The notes: generated by a model from the sequence alone, not told the origin. A DNA stretch of 64,000 nucleotides from Zygaena filipendulae (GCA_907165275.2 OU015660.1:5148501-5212500); one strand, 5' to 3'; counted from the stretch's first letter, positions 46,770 to 59,200 are shown. Program-made: numbers and translations.

Positions 46770-48735
46770 GGCAAACTCCTTTGATTCCCGCTCTACACTC
46801 TTTCTCTTTGGAGGAGGTTGCGTTGCGTAGTATATGGAAAATAAAATTATACTGCATTTTTATATGTAAATACATATATTAAACTGAGACATGGAAACTT
46901 TTAAACAATATAAATCATTAAAATTAAAATAAAACTTAATTATTATTAAGTGTAATATAATTATTTATGAAATGAATTAAAAATTAAATAACTTTATTAT
47001 ATACCCACAAACATGAAGTATTGCTTCTTAATAAAAACTTACAAATATGCATTAATAAGTGATAATAATTTTATGATACATATACAAAACTGGAAATGCC
47101 TTAATTATTATATCTTAATAGTGTTATTCGAGTAAATTTCACTCTTTTCATACACTTATGGGCAAAATTACCAAAAACCCTTTCTTAAATATAATTTGCA
47201 CACATTTTATTAATGCATACATTATACAAATTGTGAGTCAGTCAGTCACGGTAGAGTTTACTAGATAAAGTAAATTATAAGAGATTTATCTGTAATGTTT
47301 TGGTGTACTGTCATAACACGAAAGGGGAAGACACCGACAGCCATGCGGGTCAGATACCCTCGTAAAGCCTCCGATTAATGCCTACCCTCCGACCGTACCT
47401 TTCAACCCGATTAAGCGATTTTTATCTACCTACCTTCGACATAGATGTTGAGGTGAGATTCTTTAGGCTTTCATAAGCTTCTTTTTAAATACAATCCGAG
47501 TATTATAAAGTATGTCTCGTAATATTATAAAGTAAGTAAGTAAATTATAACTAACTGTAAAGATAGACGTTTATGGTTTCAAATCTTTTAGGTATTCAAT
47601 GAAAATGTGTTTTTTTTTATTTGTGTGTTTGTTACGCTTTCACAGCTTAACTATTAAGCCGCTCAAATTTTGCATACCTACATGTTTTTTTACGGTTAAT
47701 TCTCTATTACTCAATAGTTACCATCGTTTACAGAATTTCTTCCAGAATTTATGTAACTGTGTAACTGTGTTTCCAGGGCATCTTAAAATTCATAATCATG
47801 GTGAACAACTTGTTTCTAATAAAAATAAAAATTAGTATTTACCTAAATGAAATTTAACTTTGAAAAATTTCAAAACAACCTGTTACACGAAGCAGGAAAC
47901 TCAATGCACCAAAATTTTAGCTTAAATTTGGCGTTAATTTTTATCTTAATATATTTTTTTACACTCTCTACATACCTAACAGTAGTTACATTTGTAGGGC
48001 GGAAATCAGAAAGTTATTATGTTGATTTGTTAAATTTTGATAGAAAAAGAATATTTATACAAATAAAGGTAATGAATTTTAATTTACTGAATAAGATACT
48101 ACTCATGATCCTTAACAGTAAAATAAAAATAACTTACCTCTACCTCTTTGTTACATCCAACCTTTGCTTTATCTGAAACAAAACAACATTCATAAAATCA
48201 TTTATCTTGAAAATATGTAAAACAATGCCGAAGATTAGACTCCAAAAGAACAAAAAAAAACCATAATAATGGTTGACACATCATAAAAATAACACTCAAG
48301 ATGTATTAAAGTCTCAATCAGAGAACTTTATGTATTTATAGATGTATAGATAAGAGTAATTATTATCTTTTGACCTTCTATCAACACTTTACATTTAAAG
48401 AGATCAATTAAAAAAATTACTTAGACGTATCTCATATAGATACGGTGGTCGTAAAGTAAAAACAACTAAAGTGCTGCAGGGAAAAGCTCAGATTGGAGTC
48501 GCCTTGGAGACAAAAGTAGTGTATTTGAGAGGTCAACGTATACTTGAAAGTATTTACGTCCAAAGCGCTTTACTTTAATAGTATTTTTTTCAAAATGATA
48601 GACAATAAGGCAGTCTTACAAGCTGGATATTGATTTCACTAGTCACGTTTAGTTATCGATTTAATTTAGGAATTTTATTGATAACCTGTGTGGAAATCTA
48701 CGTGGGATCTGGAAGTTGGTGAAGGCTAAGTAACT
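46770..48735. other. AT-rich intergenic DNA
   Basis: A Helitron-like fragment is seen at about 47605-47690 (GTTTGTTACGCTTTCACAGC). 47310-47420 is less AT-rich. The 109-codon frame at 47847-48176 is Asn/Ile/Leu-rich without a domain and is probably chance. Confidence 0.45.
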
Positions 48736-48737
48736 AA

Positions 48738-49194
48738 CCGCCGCACTCAGAGTCGACTTTAATGATAACTTAGTTAAGTATAGATTTTTAAAACAAAACT
48801 GCCGCAATCAGAGACATTCAGTAAATTAATGTTATTTGGCATTTAATGAGATGTAACTTACCGCCGCACTCAGAGTCGACTTTAATGATTACTTAGTTAA
48901 GTATAGATTTTTAAAACAAAACTGCCGCAATCAGACAATTGGCATTTAACTAATTTAGTTTCATCTCATTAAATGCCAAATAACATTAATTTACTGAACG
49001 TCTCTGATTGCGGTAGTTTTGTTTTAAAAATCTATACTTAACTAAGTAATCATTAAAGTCGACTCTGAGTGCGGCCGTTAGTTAGTTAAATGCCAATTAA
49101 CATTAACTTATTAAACTTGTCTGATTGCGGCAGTTTTGTTTTAAAAATCTATACTTAACTAAGTAATCATTAAAGTCGACTCTGAGTGCGGCTG
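48738..49194. mobile_element. nested palindrome of four 75-bp units
   Basis: A unit beginning CCGCCGCACTCAGAGTCG and ending CTGCCGCAATCAGA occurs twice direct (48738-48812, 48861-48935) and twice inverted (49003-49077, 49120-49194). Units differ at only one to three positions. The spacers (ATTAATGTTATTTGGCATTT) are also inverted between the halves. The order is unit-unit/inverse-inverse, so a strand could fold into one long hairpin. It is likely a foldback DNA transposon that duplicated or inserted into itself. The near identity implies recent origin or gene conversion. Confidence 0.85.
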
Positions 49195-49199
49195 TCAGT

Positions 49200-50060
49200 C
49201 ATGGATATATAATTTTATTGTAAGTAGCTGTCTATAAATTAAAGAAGTCAAACAAGGTTCACTAATGAAATATAGTAATTGATTTTAAAGAGTGTAATAT
49301 TCATCACATAAGAAGATTTTTTTGCCATTTTATTTCCATGATCTTTATTTTAAAAACAATTTGGAATATTTTTTTTCTGTTGAAGTTTTATCAAAAGAAC
49401 TACCTATCTACCAAGTCTTTTTCAAAGGCCTTTTTGAAATAACGAATGTAACGATAAGAAGTGTCTAGACACAATGATAGCATAAGTATTATAGGAGACA
49501 GGTTTTGACGTTCGGTGCTCTTAAAGGTCGACACGATCGGTTGTCACATGAATCGAAGAAATATCGATAACTATGCAATGTGACAGCTCAGAGGAGAAAT
49601 TTAACAAAACAAATATTGTGCAATAACACAGGCGTATATAGTTTTTATAATCTTATAATATTAACTTGCAAAATTCGTAGGCAAGTTGTGTGCATTTTTT
49701 ATGAAATTTTGCAATTTTGCGGGTATCCGAGTGAGATGAAAGGCATATTACTTATATAAGTTCGGTGACAATGCAATATTATGTTACCATCGAGCTGATC
49801 TGATGATGTAAGAACAAATACTTCCTGATGGCAAATAATAATACTTTCCATTACATAACATGATGACGAGAGTCTGATAGAGTCAGAAGATTGCCCCTGC
49901 TGGAAGCCCCTCATGGAAACTGAAAAGTTAATTGTGTTTGGGCTCATTTATTTTGTTTTCATGAGTAGGTATCTTTCATTACAGATGATAAAGCTTGTTT
50001 TTTTTTAATTTACTTTAAACATTAGTAAATATTAATCATACTCATTAGTGTCAACAATAT
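49200..50060. other. intergenic DNA
   Basis: No gene is recognised; the 82-codon minus frame at 49699-49947 lacks any known domain. Confidence 0.4.
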
Positions 50061-50067
50061 TATCTTA

Positions 50068-50117
50068 CGATGTTTTTAATTTAACGTTAGTTAACTAACG
50101 TTAAATTAATACATCGT
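50068..50117. repeat. perfect 30-bp palindrome with outer arms
   Basis: 50078-50107 is a perfect palindrome centred on GTTAAC (half AATTTAACGTTAGTT). Outer ACGATGT (50068-50074) pairs with ACATCGT (50111-50117). It may be a tiny foldback element or a binding-site palindrome. Confidence 0.75.
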
Positions 50118-50119
50118 TA

Positions 50120-51149
50120 AAAAAGTTTGAAACAGAACTTAGTCTTGTTTACTTTTACTTTTATGAGAGTAGATTAAAGATTCTTTCACTACATTTCCTT
50201 TACTAACTACAGAGTGTTTACAGATGTCAATTTTGTGGTAGATAAACTACCTATGTATTTTTTGGCATCAAATCTTTAAACGGTAACTGAGAACTTCAAA
50301 TTTCTCAAATAATAAAAAAAAGACTTAGGTACATTGAACTAATATTACTTACGTAGTAATAGTAACTCAGTGCTTAGGTATAACACTTTATCGCAGCTAA
50401 ATGCATAGTCAAGATGAAATCTTTGCAAATGAGGAACAAAATCAATGTGCTCTGCTGTACCTTCATAAATTTATTCCGAGTGGGGATAAGATTTTCGAGA
50501 GACTGCGATAGCGATCCCCAACTTGGGAAATATGTTAGAGACAACCCAATACCGATGGCAGGGATCAGTAGCGAACACCTGATGTCTAATAAATTGTCAT
50601 TTTTGGGGTGAATAAAGTAGGGATTCGAGATTTTTCTAATTCCAAAGGGATTAGCAAAATTAATAGGGTCACAGGAGGCGTTATTTCTTTCCTTATAGTA
50701 AATTTGTTTTGCATACTCCACAGACTTAAAATAAATTGTAAATACTTACCTTAAAAAAATTGTAAATATCTTTAGACAGATTGACATTTTTAGGCTATGG
50801 AAATATTCAGAATGTATGTAATCAAATCTATATTATGAAGAGTCCTGAAAGTCGCCATCCTAGTACTGTTACGTAATTTTGAACTTGAGTCATGGAAATT
50901 GATCGGTATAAGGATTTTTATTTTCAAATAAAGAAACAAGTAGGATATTTCGAAGTTTTTATTCAACCACTAAGGTAAAAAGGTTAACGTAAATATAATA
51001 CAACTGCAGGAGAACACTTTAGCTAACTCAGGCCGCTCGAACTCATCCCGCGGGATAAGTTGACCTAATGAATGTTTTGAATTGGGCAATTCATCTCACT
51101 GTCACATTTTATGATTTGTATGTGTATACACGAACAGAAGTATTTAACC
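50120..51149. other. intergenic DNA
   Basis: No gene is supported. A 115-codon minus frame (50374-50721) and a 65-codon plus frame overlap in a less AT-rich block (50450-50700). Neither shows a recognisable domain. Confidence 0.4.
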
Positions 51150-51446
51150 AAAGACGTTATAAGAAAATAGACGAACAACACAAACTCAACGTCAATCAAT
51201 TTTTGCGGGGGAAAAATCAAAATAAAAACCATTCACATAGTTGCGACGCAATCAAATACCAGTCACCACAAAGTACATTTCAATTAATAGCCAAACACAT
51301 CGTTTACCGTCAAGTGGTATCTATAGATAATAGTCTTTGCTAGCCAACGGCATTTTGTTAGCTTGAGACCATTTGACCGCTGCCTGGTTCAAGGGGAAAG
51401 CTTAGCGGCCGAGCGTATTGTCAATCTATTCTCTTTCAATATCTTT
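51150..51446. repeat. unclassified interspersed repeat, copy 1
   Basis: It aligns nearly end to end with 62671-62985, at roughly 85% by eye. Shared segments include GCAATCAAATACCAGTCACC, GTCAAGTGGTATCTATAGAT, GCTAGCCAACGGCATTTTGT and AAGGGGAAAGCTTAGCGGC, ending at TCTTTCAATATCTTT. It has no terminal inverted repeat or tRNA-like boxes that I can see and no ORF beyond 91 codons. Its class is unknown. Confidence 0.75.
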
Positions 51447-51449
51447 ATG

Positions 51450-52480
51450 TTTAACATTAGATTTACGAAAATAACGATGCAACCGCAAACGCACGAATTG
51501 CGCTCGACTTAAGACTAGTAGCCTGCTTCGGTTTTCTTGTGGATTTTTTAATATAGGGCCAACTAAGTTTAACAAAATATACCTACTTATTAAGATTCGT
51601 GTGAATTCAGTGAAGGAAACTTAGCCTCATCTAGCGTCATGTACCTACCTACTTTGGTATTTTTTGTTTCGCATACCTACCATAAATTAAATAGGTTAAA
51701 ATTATATTACTTATTTAGATTTAGTTTTCTGTTTATTAATCAAACGACTGTGATTTTTTTACATATCAGTATGTATAACCAAGCCATGGTGTGTAATTTT
51801 TTGCCCCAATAATTTTTTTTTCACGTGTGTTACCAACTTATATTTCAAATACCTACCTAACATAGTACATTTTGTTTTGTAGTGGGATGAGTTGACTTAA
51901 CAAAAAATAATTAAATTAATCATCCCGTGGGATTATTTTGGAGCGAAATGTGTTGAATAAAGCCGTTCTAACATGAATAGGTATATAGGTAAATTTTTAA
52001 TAATTAATAAGTGTTTTAATATGATAATACGTATTAAAATAATGCACCTTACCAATGTATAGTAGGTATACGTGGTATATAATTTGCTCTAAGTTGGCAG
52101 ATGAATGGCCTCTCTAATTATGTTAATCCCGCAATAAATTTACGCGACCTCATGTTTGGGACCGGACGTGTTGTTAGGACAACCCTATTTAGGTAGGTAT
52201 CTCTACTTATGAAACTATGTTCTGCAGACTTACCCCACTTGGCAATATGGAGATTATATAATAATGCCTTCAAAAAATGAGTGATCGATGTCTTATAATC
52301 TACATAAAGTTTCTTGCTTTAACAAAGATAGATAGGTGATAGATATTAGATGGGATACTTAGGTACCTACCTGTTTAATTTTTTTTTTTTATTTAAACTA
52401 GTTTATTTATTTTTTTATCGTTATAATTACTCGTTACTCATTCATATTTTTGCAAACATTCTGTTGCTACTATAACTATC
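51450..52480. other. AT-rich intergenic DNA
   Basis: Contains TACCTAC-rich motifs and T runs (52379-52390). No gene is seen. Confidence 0.45.
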
Positions 52481-52590
52481 TATAACTATTTGCCGATTGT
52501 TCCACCTTGTAGTAAAATTGTTTTTGTAATTGTTTATTTTTAAGTGGTGTTCAATAAAGAGTTTATTATTATTATTATTATTATTATATA
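52481..52590 (+). mobile_element. LINE/SINE-type 3' tail with (ATT)n
   Basis: TTTTTAAGTGGTGTTCAATAAAGAGTTT followed by about nine ATT units fits the 3' end of a retroposon with a microsatellite tail. No coding part remains. Confidence 0.4.
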
Positions 52591-52601
52591 TGTACCTATA
52601 T

Positions 52602-52838
52602 CAGTGGCGAAGGTACCATAGAAGCCGATTCCCACCGGCTTCGCTTCAGACGCAACATCTCTCTCCGTAATTGAGAACGTTGTCAGGGATACAGGGAAGG
52701 ACTTTTTATACCGGAATTCCCGCGGGAACTCCGGAACTTATCGCAGGTGAAACGGCGGGAAACAGTTAATAGTTTAATAACTTGAAATTAAAGCAGATTT
52801 CCGGCTTCCCTCTCTCAATATTTCACCCTTCGCCACTA
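52602..52838. mobile_element. hAT-type MITE, 237 bp, copy 2
   Basis: Same element as at 37843, in the same orientation. It starts CAGTGGCGAAGG, and the right end is CGCCACTA (last base substituted). An 8-bp duplication ACCTATAT flanks it (52594-52601, 52839-52846). It carries the same Helitron-derived interior, so capture preceded amplification. It sits immediately after the (ATT)n tail. Confidence 0.9.
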
Positions 52839-52849
52839 ACCTATATAAT

Positions 52850-54139
52850 ATAATCGAATTGTAAATCTTTATTTGTCTCGCTAAGACTCAAATATAACTG
52901 AACCGATTTGACTAATTCCATCCGTTTTATACATAAGTATTGAAGTACTTACCTACCAACTTGTTTAAATAGATTTAAAATATTTAATAAGGTATTATAT
53001 GTATTATGTTATTATCTATTTTAGCATATTGTTAGATGCTTGCTGTGCACCTAAACGAAACGCATTTAAACGTTTCGTATCATTATACCTATATTTTATA
53101 TTTATATTTATTTATATAATTGTAATTTCGGGCATGTTCATTTTCATGTCATTGTAGGTAAATTTATTTTCATCTATATACCTACTAAAATTACGCAATT
53201 ATTTTACCATCTGTGTAAAAATTTTTGTTGTTAAATTATAAATAAATGTAAGTACCTACCTATCTCAATTATATAATGGTCTGAGGAGAGTCTCATTCAA
53301 ATATAAGCGGGCAGAAACAGCTCGCATACAAAACAGTGTGGGCCGTGGGGTGTACGTCGGTAAATTATACGAGTAAAGTCAGAAAATAAATTATAATAAA
53401 GACCTACAATTTTTTTTTAAGTAGACTAAGTGATTTGAATATTATGGATATGAACGCTAATCAAGACGTCGACAAAGAATAAGGGTACAATAATATGATT
53501 TGGTACTTAACGTATAGGTATACCTAGTACCTACCTTCTAAAATATGGCTTTTATTATTATAAATGCGAATGTGAGATGAATTTCATGATGATTGCTAGA
53601 GTAGTTAAGGCGTCAAATCTATCCTCTGTTTAATTATTATATTAGTATAGAAATAAAAAGTTGACTCTTTTGTATTCAGTACAAGTGTACAGAAAGCGCG
53701 AGATGGGTTACTGTGATAACAACTATTTTAACAAAATTGCATGTATCCTGTCTCCCGTGCCTTAAATTGGAAGTGTTTCTACCGAGAAATTTTAACACCC
53801 AGACCCTCTTGTGGTGTAAACAACATCGTTTTAAATACATTCGAGGCTTATTACATCGACAACGAATTGTTGTTGTTATTTGTTAATTATTATTATGTTC
53901 CTTGTTTTGTTTTTTGTATACTGATTCCGAACTATACCTACGTATATTTAATACGTACGTACGTACGTTTATTTACTTTTATTTATTTACTTTTTGATTA
54001 TTTACATATAAAAAATATAAAAATTTAGATTGAGTTTGAAGAATCACGAACGGAATCACCCCGCCTTTTTATTTTATTACTCCAAATAGATTTCTATACA
54101 AGGATGCTGTAGGTAAGTGAAACCACACTGATTGGAATG
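52850..54139. other. AT-rich intergenic DNA
   Basis: A short repeat fragment (AACTGAACCGATTTGACTAA at 52898) and a TACGTACGTACG run at about 53954. A hydrophobic 95-codon frame at 53741-54028 is rich in Tyr/Leu and composition-driven. Confidence 0.4.
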
Positions 54140-54256
54140 AAAGTAGGTAGGTATATGGGCCACCTCATTGTACGTATCCGCATTATGTTTTTGTGATTTG
54201 GAAATGTGTTTTCTACTGTGTGTGTGTGCAATAAAGTATATTTGATTTGACTTACA
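54140..54256 (+). mobile_element. LINE-type 3' end
   Basis: The ending GTGTGTGTGTGCAATAAAGT followed by ATATTTGATTTGACTT resembles the polyadenylation-signal-plus-repeat tail of insect non-LTR retrotransposons. The body is missing. Confidence 0.45.
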
Positions 54257-54508
54257 GCATCTATTTCTGAACTTTACCTACATGAATCCGTTACATAATA
54301 AAACTCAAGAATAATAAAAATAAATGTCAACCGTAGACGAATTATAAATACTAAACGGGCAAAGTCAAGGCTCGGGAAGCTATGCGTCTTTTTTGTAAAA
54401 TACCGATGTTTATCTAATCAAATTCTGAACTTATAGCTTAACAATAACTTAATAGAGTTCATATTAGACTGGTAAAATTTATAAGATAAGATGTTCTCTG
54501 ATTTATAG

Positions 54509-54738
54509 GCATCGGGCAAGTAGCTCTACCGCAGCACGGGCTGATGACAGCGAGACCGCAAGAATCGCTACGAATGCTACGACAAATAATCGCTACACGT
54601 TTTATAGGTCGTAATTGTTGTCATAAAATGGTAACAAAAGTTGTTTTACGTTCCGCACGAGAGCCATGTTTATCATCCCGCAGCACAACACAGCCTGACT
54701 TACACAACGATTATGGTGGGAATCCACTGATTTTATGA
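54509..54738 (+). other. candidate terminal exon
   Basis: An acceptor-like stretch GTTCTCTGATTTATAG (AG at 54507-54508) is followed by a moderately G+C-rich segment. One frame is open from the acceptor to a TGA at 54736-54738, with ATGs at 54544 and later. The product (begins GIGQVALPQHGLMTARPQES) is basic and shows no recognisable domain. Transcripts unrelated to Hox proteins are common in such intervals, so a noncoding exon is as likely. Confidence 0.18.
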
Positions 54739-55548
54739 CATTATAATTGTTTTAGACGTTTTTAAGGTGTTTTCACACGCCTCAAGGCTTGTAGTGGCTG
54801 TGATTTTAACGGGCCCTTTTATGATCTACAAAAAAGTTTTTATAGAAACTTGATAATCTGGCTGGTTAGATAATGTTTTTTTTTTTATATAAAGACGTAG
54901 ACGTATTCGTATTAAATATAGGTTCACCTAACGATGAACGAAAACACATTTCTCGTTTTTTTAAAATAACTTTTAATTTATAAACTGTATTATTAAAATC
55001 TTATATTATGTAGATCATAAGAAGGGAATAGGTGCGTACAGTTATTTGATTAGGGTTCGCACAAAACTTCTTCGTCTTATTTGTCTCGTTCAACATAGCG
55101 AGTCCACAGTGCATATGCTTCGATAGCATGAAGCGTGCTTCGAATAAAAACACATCTAATCAAGATTCTATATCGTGAATGCTTTCTCACTACGATATAC
55201 GCACAGTTATTCCTATAATATAATAACTATATAGGTATATAAATAAATATTCTATAAGTATCTATCTTTAATGTGGTTGTAATAATAATACAATAGGTAT
55301 GTATTTCATAGGTGCCATAGAAAGCAACAAGGAAGAAGGTATGTTTAACCTTTTGCGCCTCTCATAACTGTTCCTACATGGGACTATTTATTTATTTCTC
55401 GGTCTATCAACGGATGGAGCGGGAGAAGCGGCGCTCTAGGTGGGTCAACTTCTATATGTCTTTACATAGACTGTGATATAAAATATTCCTCCGACCGCTG
55501 TGTACGTGGGTTTTGTATTGTATGTTTATTTAGTAACACATGGTTAGG

Positions 55549-55776
55549 TTAATATTTTCCTATTTTGTAGGTGTAGTTCGACAACCGCCCTCGGGCGCAG
55601 ACTGACTCACCGTCTACGGTCGATTGTTCGACACTAAATGTCGATGGAATCTGTAACTCAGACATTTTACTGCCGTCTTTGATAATATATGGGGCATTGC
55701 GTAATCCTCCTCTGCTTTGCCTTAAGGCCTTTACATTAATATACGGCGAGTAAACATTGGTTTTAGTCCTGCCCAT
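55549..55776 (-). CDS. 75-codon ORF of unknown status
   Basis: An ATG-initiated minus-strand frame begins MGRTKTNVYSPYINVKALRQ and contains SVEQSTVDGESVCARGR. Its amino-acid composition is less biased than most chance frames in this window, and the local DNA is relatively G+C-rich. No domain, signal peptide or homologue is recognised. The plus strand of the same block begins with an acceptor-like TTTTCCTATTTTGTAG (ending 55570), so it could instead be a plus-strand noncoding exon. It is about the length expected by chance, so confidence is low. Confidence 0.15.
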   Translation of the reverse strand: MGRTKTNVYSPYINVKALRQSRGGLRNAPYIIKDGSKMSELQIPSTFSVEQSTVDGESVCARGRLSNYTYKIGKY

Positions 55777-56329
55777 ACCTCCTCTTATCTACATACATAT
55801 ATTTTGTATGCTTTTAAGATTAAAATTTAAAAAAAGCAAACAAATCGTTTTGAGACCACATCATTAATCAACTACGTTATTGCCTTTTTAGATACATATC
55901 GTGGCAATTAAAATAATTAAATTTCGAATTCGTGGATGACGATGTTTTTAACAGATTTTTTTTATTGAATCTGATGAACGAGTGTTCGCAGATCTGATTT
56001 CAAACTGGTCAAAAAGCTCTTTTTCATGTTGATAGCGACTTTTTTTTTACAAAGCACGTAATAACATATCATTAAAGATCCGGTATATTTTTGTTAAAGT
56101 TTGAATCAAGTTTAATACTCTATCTATGGAACTAAAGAGTCGTATTTCTTAGCCTGTAACAGTCATACAATCTGGAGGCAGTAGGTACCTACTAACTTCT
56201 TGGCGCTCCGCTAACTATAAATATTCTAACTCGTTAATTTCACAAACACGCGCAAACGACTCGGCGTTTACTTTTTAAACTATAACAATTCCCGGCGGTC
56301 GTTAAAAGTAAAAGATGTGCTCTCACTGG

Positions 56330-56470
56330 TTCTCTTTATGGATAGTAAAGATGTTGGCACGTGCCGTGCGTCGCGCGATGACGGTGCGGGGTGGCCACGG
56401 CCAGCTGATACACTCAGATTAACGACCGTTTGAAACACTGACCCCCGAAACGATTATTGGTACGGCGACT
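56330..56470. promoter_or_regulatory. candidate regulatory island, G+C-rich
   Basis: About 140 bp with GGCACGTGCC (a palindromic E-box), GTGCGTCGCGCGATGACGG and GGGGTGGCCACGGCCAGC stand in AT-rich DNA. An ATG at 56349 opens only 23 codons. No repeat family is recognised. It may be a promoter, enhancer or short exon; the composition contrast is the only firm observation. Confidence 0.22.
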
Positions 56471-56474
56471 TTTG

Positions 56475-59200
56475 AATTGAGAATGCCGTTGATTAAATTG
56501 TTTCGCTTCTGTATACAGGTAGGTACTTTCTCAATAAATCGTCAGATGGACAAACTTATTTACGTAAAACGAAACATCGATGGTCGAACATGATATAAGT
56601 AAGTAGATATAAAATTATATGTATGGATAATAAAAATGAAAAAAGAACATATTTACGCGGTTTCCAATCGAGTCTGAAGATATTTTTCGACTAAGTTGTT
56701 AAATATTTATAAAGGAAACATTTCAAAACGAGAAAGGCCAGGTAGAGTTGAAATATGTTCTTTTATAAATAGGTAAAGAGCGCAAATAGACAGAGTTGTA
56801 ACAGCATCGAGCAGCCAATCGATATCGGGAAATTTCGAAACCATTTTGTCATAAATACAAAATTTCTAAAATTTAAACTAAACCCCAACCTCTACTACAC
56901 AAGAAATAAATTTCAATGCAGTTAAAGTAAGAGTTTTGTTCTTCATTCTTGTTAGAATCAGACGGAAGTTCTCGTATCTTTACGAATACACGTATAAGTA
57001 TAGCTATTACGTACTATATTTAACCTGCATTGTGGAGATGTATACGAGCAGTTAAAAGTTAAATACAACATGTAGTTGTATGTACCTTAATCAAACTAAT
57101 GGAAACAACCAAGTTTTGGGTCTGAACGCTGGTAATTTCTTTACTTACACGTGTTACTTACAATTAGTTAAGTTTTGTTAGATTCATGAAGGTCGAGACG
57201 AGAAATTAATGGCTATGGGGTACTTAGACAGTTGAAAGTTGGTGGAACTTGGCAAGAATCCCAAACATCATCAACCACTGTGCCAAAGTACCTAATCTAT
57301 ATCGAAAATTCATTTGGCGCCTTTGATGTATTATAATATAGGTACCTAAGTCTATTAGGTATCATTTCTTTTGCTATTCGTGAAGAGAATTCTAATAAGG
57401 AAACATCGTGTATTGTTTTCGTATTATCGTCGCACACTCGATGTCTATTTATGTATCGTAAGTCGTAACCTATAAACGATCAAGCGGCAATATAGGTACC
57501 TACAATCAATGTACATAATATACCTACATACAATATGCAAATTGTATTAAAAATTGTGATTTTGGCGATGAAATCTAAAAAATCAAGGGATGACTTTGTT
57601 TTTATTCCATGGTCACCTTGGACACCATCTGCCGATACTTAAATACCTATAGATTATCTACCTAATCTAATTGACCCTTCTGAAATTCTAATTAATTTGC
57701 CTGGCACTCGTTTTCTATTTTACTATCGATAAGCTAATGCTTATAGATTTAATAGATTTTTCTATTTTATTAGTAGGCAGGTATAGGTATAATTAAATTT
57801 CCATTTTTTGGCACGAACTATTAAACTAAGTAGGTAAATGGTAAACTGGATACCTATTGGACGAGTATTATTATTTGTTTTCCATTTGTCTTAAAGAAGG
57901 GTTATTTTCTGATTATGAAAATAGTTTTTGGTTCAATTTTCTCATTATTTTTGATTTTGTAGGTTTTTATTTTTTTTTGCTTTTATTTGTATAATAGGTA
58001 AAGTGACTACTAGGTATTTATTACGTACGTACCTATACCTAATATAAATACTATCCACTTTAGCTATTACAAATATTGAATAGTCGATACTTGTAATACG
58101 TACTCTCTTTTTTTATTAATCTAATAGTTAGAGATAAAAACTCAATGACAATTTATCATCAAAGTTAAAATTGATTGGACTGCTACGTTAGATGCGTACC
58201 TACTAAATTAAACATCGAAAAGAAAACCCATTCCAACGAAATCGAATTATTCTTGTAAAATAGAAATTCTCATAAATTATTTTAGTTTGTTACTCGAATG
58301 GTAACCCCTAGTGAGGCGACACGGGCAAAGAGGACCGTTATGAGGAAAGTTTTGGGTGAATAGGGAGCACGAGTGTTGAATAAATTCCTCAAAACTTTTA
58401 TCTTTTACTTTTATAAAGTATTGTTCGTGATAGAAGCTTATACAAATACATTAAATACATACATCTGTTATTACTTATCTAAAACCAGATGACCCAGTTT
58501 TGCAAACAATAATAATAATAACTGATGTAAGTTCAATAAGTATTAGTTATTACGTTTTGTTTTTCCGATATATCGAATATTTATGTACATCATGGTGCAA
58601 AGGCGGTTTTGCGGCCACAGTGGTATTCTCTGCCAGTCAACCTTTGTAAATGACCTACAGGGAGTTCATTGCATGCATTTGAAGGTAATTTCAAAAGACT
58701 AGTCACCTATTGAAATTGCTTTTTATAATCCGTTCAGTAAACTAAGACGTTGCCCCATACAAACAAAATATCAGTATAAATTGAAAAAGATAATGATCTA
58801 AATGCCCTCTTAACTTAAAAGTATCTACATGAGTATATGTAGATTGTAGGTATACAGTCATTTAAGTACTTTAAAAAAATGTTAATTTAATAGGAACGTT
58901 TTGAACATTCTGTTAGTCTTATGGTCTTGGGTATAAATAATTTGCTCGGAATGAAATCATTACCGGCACCTGTGTATCGTCGGGGTAATGGAATACCTTT
59001 GATTAAGAAATGCCTGTAGGCATTAGACCCATGTACTTTGATTTACGGCGTAAGAGTGGAACTAAGTAGGTACCTGTACGTGTTCACGTTACATATTTCC
59101 GATATAGTTCAATCAATATTATTTTTGTTTCCAAATATTAGAACACCATAAAATTGGGCACGTTGAAAAAATTATAGTGCGTGTAGTATGAATTGGCTTC
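56475..59200. other. AT-rich intergenic DNA
   Basis: No gene, SINE or long inverted repeat is seen. TACCTA/TAGGTA motifs are frequent near 57340, 57500 and 58030. Confidence 0.45.

Noticed and set aside
46281..46875. ORFs of 94-105 codons on both strands
   Set aside because: They overlap each other in a composition island better explained as regulatory or noncoding.
47847..48176. 109-codon plus-strand ORF with hydrophobic segments
   Set aside because: Asn/Ile/Leu/Phe-rich composition is what AT-rich DNA yields; apparent membrane segments are not evidence here.
50374..50721. 115-codon minus-strand ORF, longest in the window
   Set aside because: No domain, no splice context, and length compatible with chance in a less AT-rich patch.
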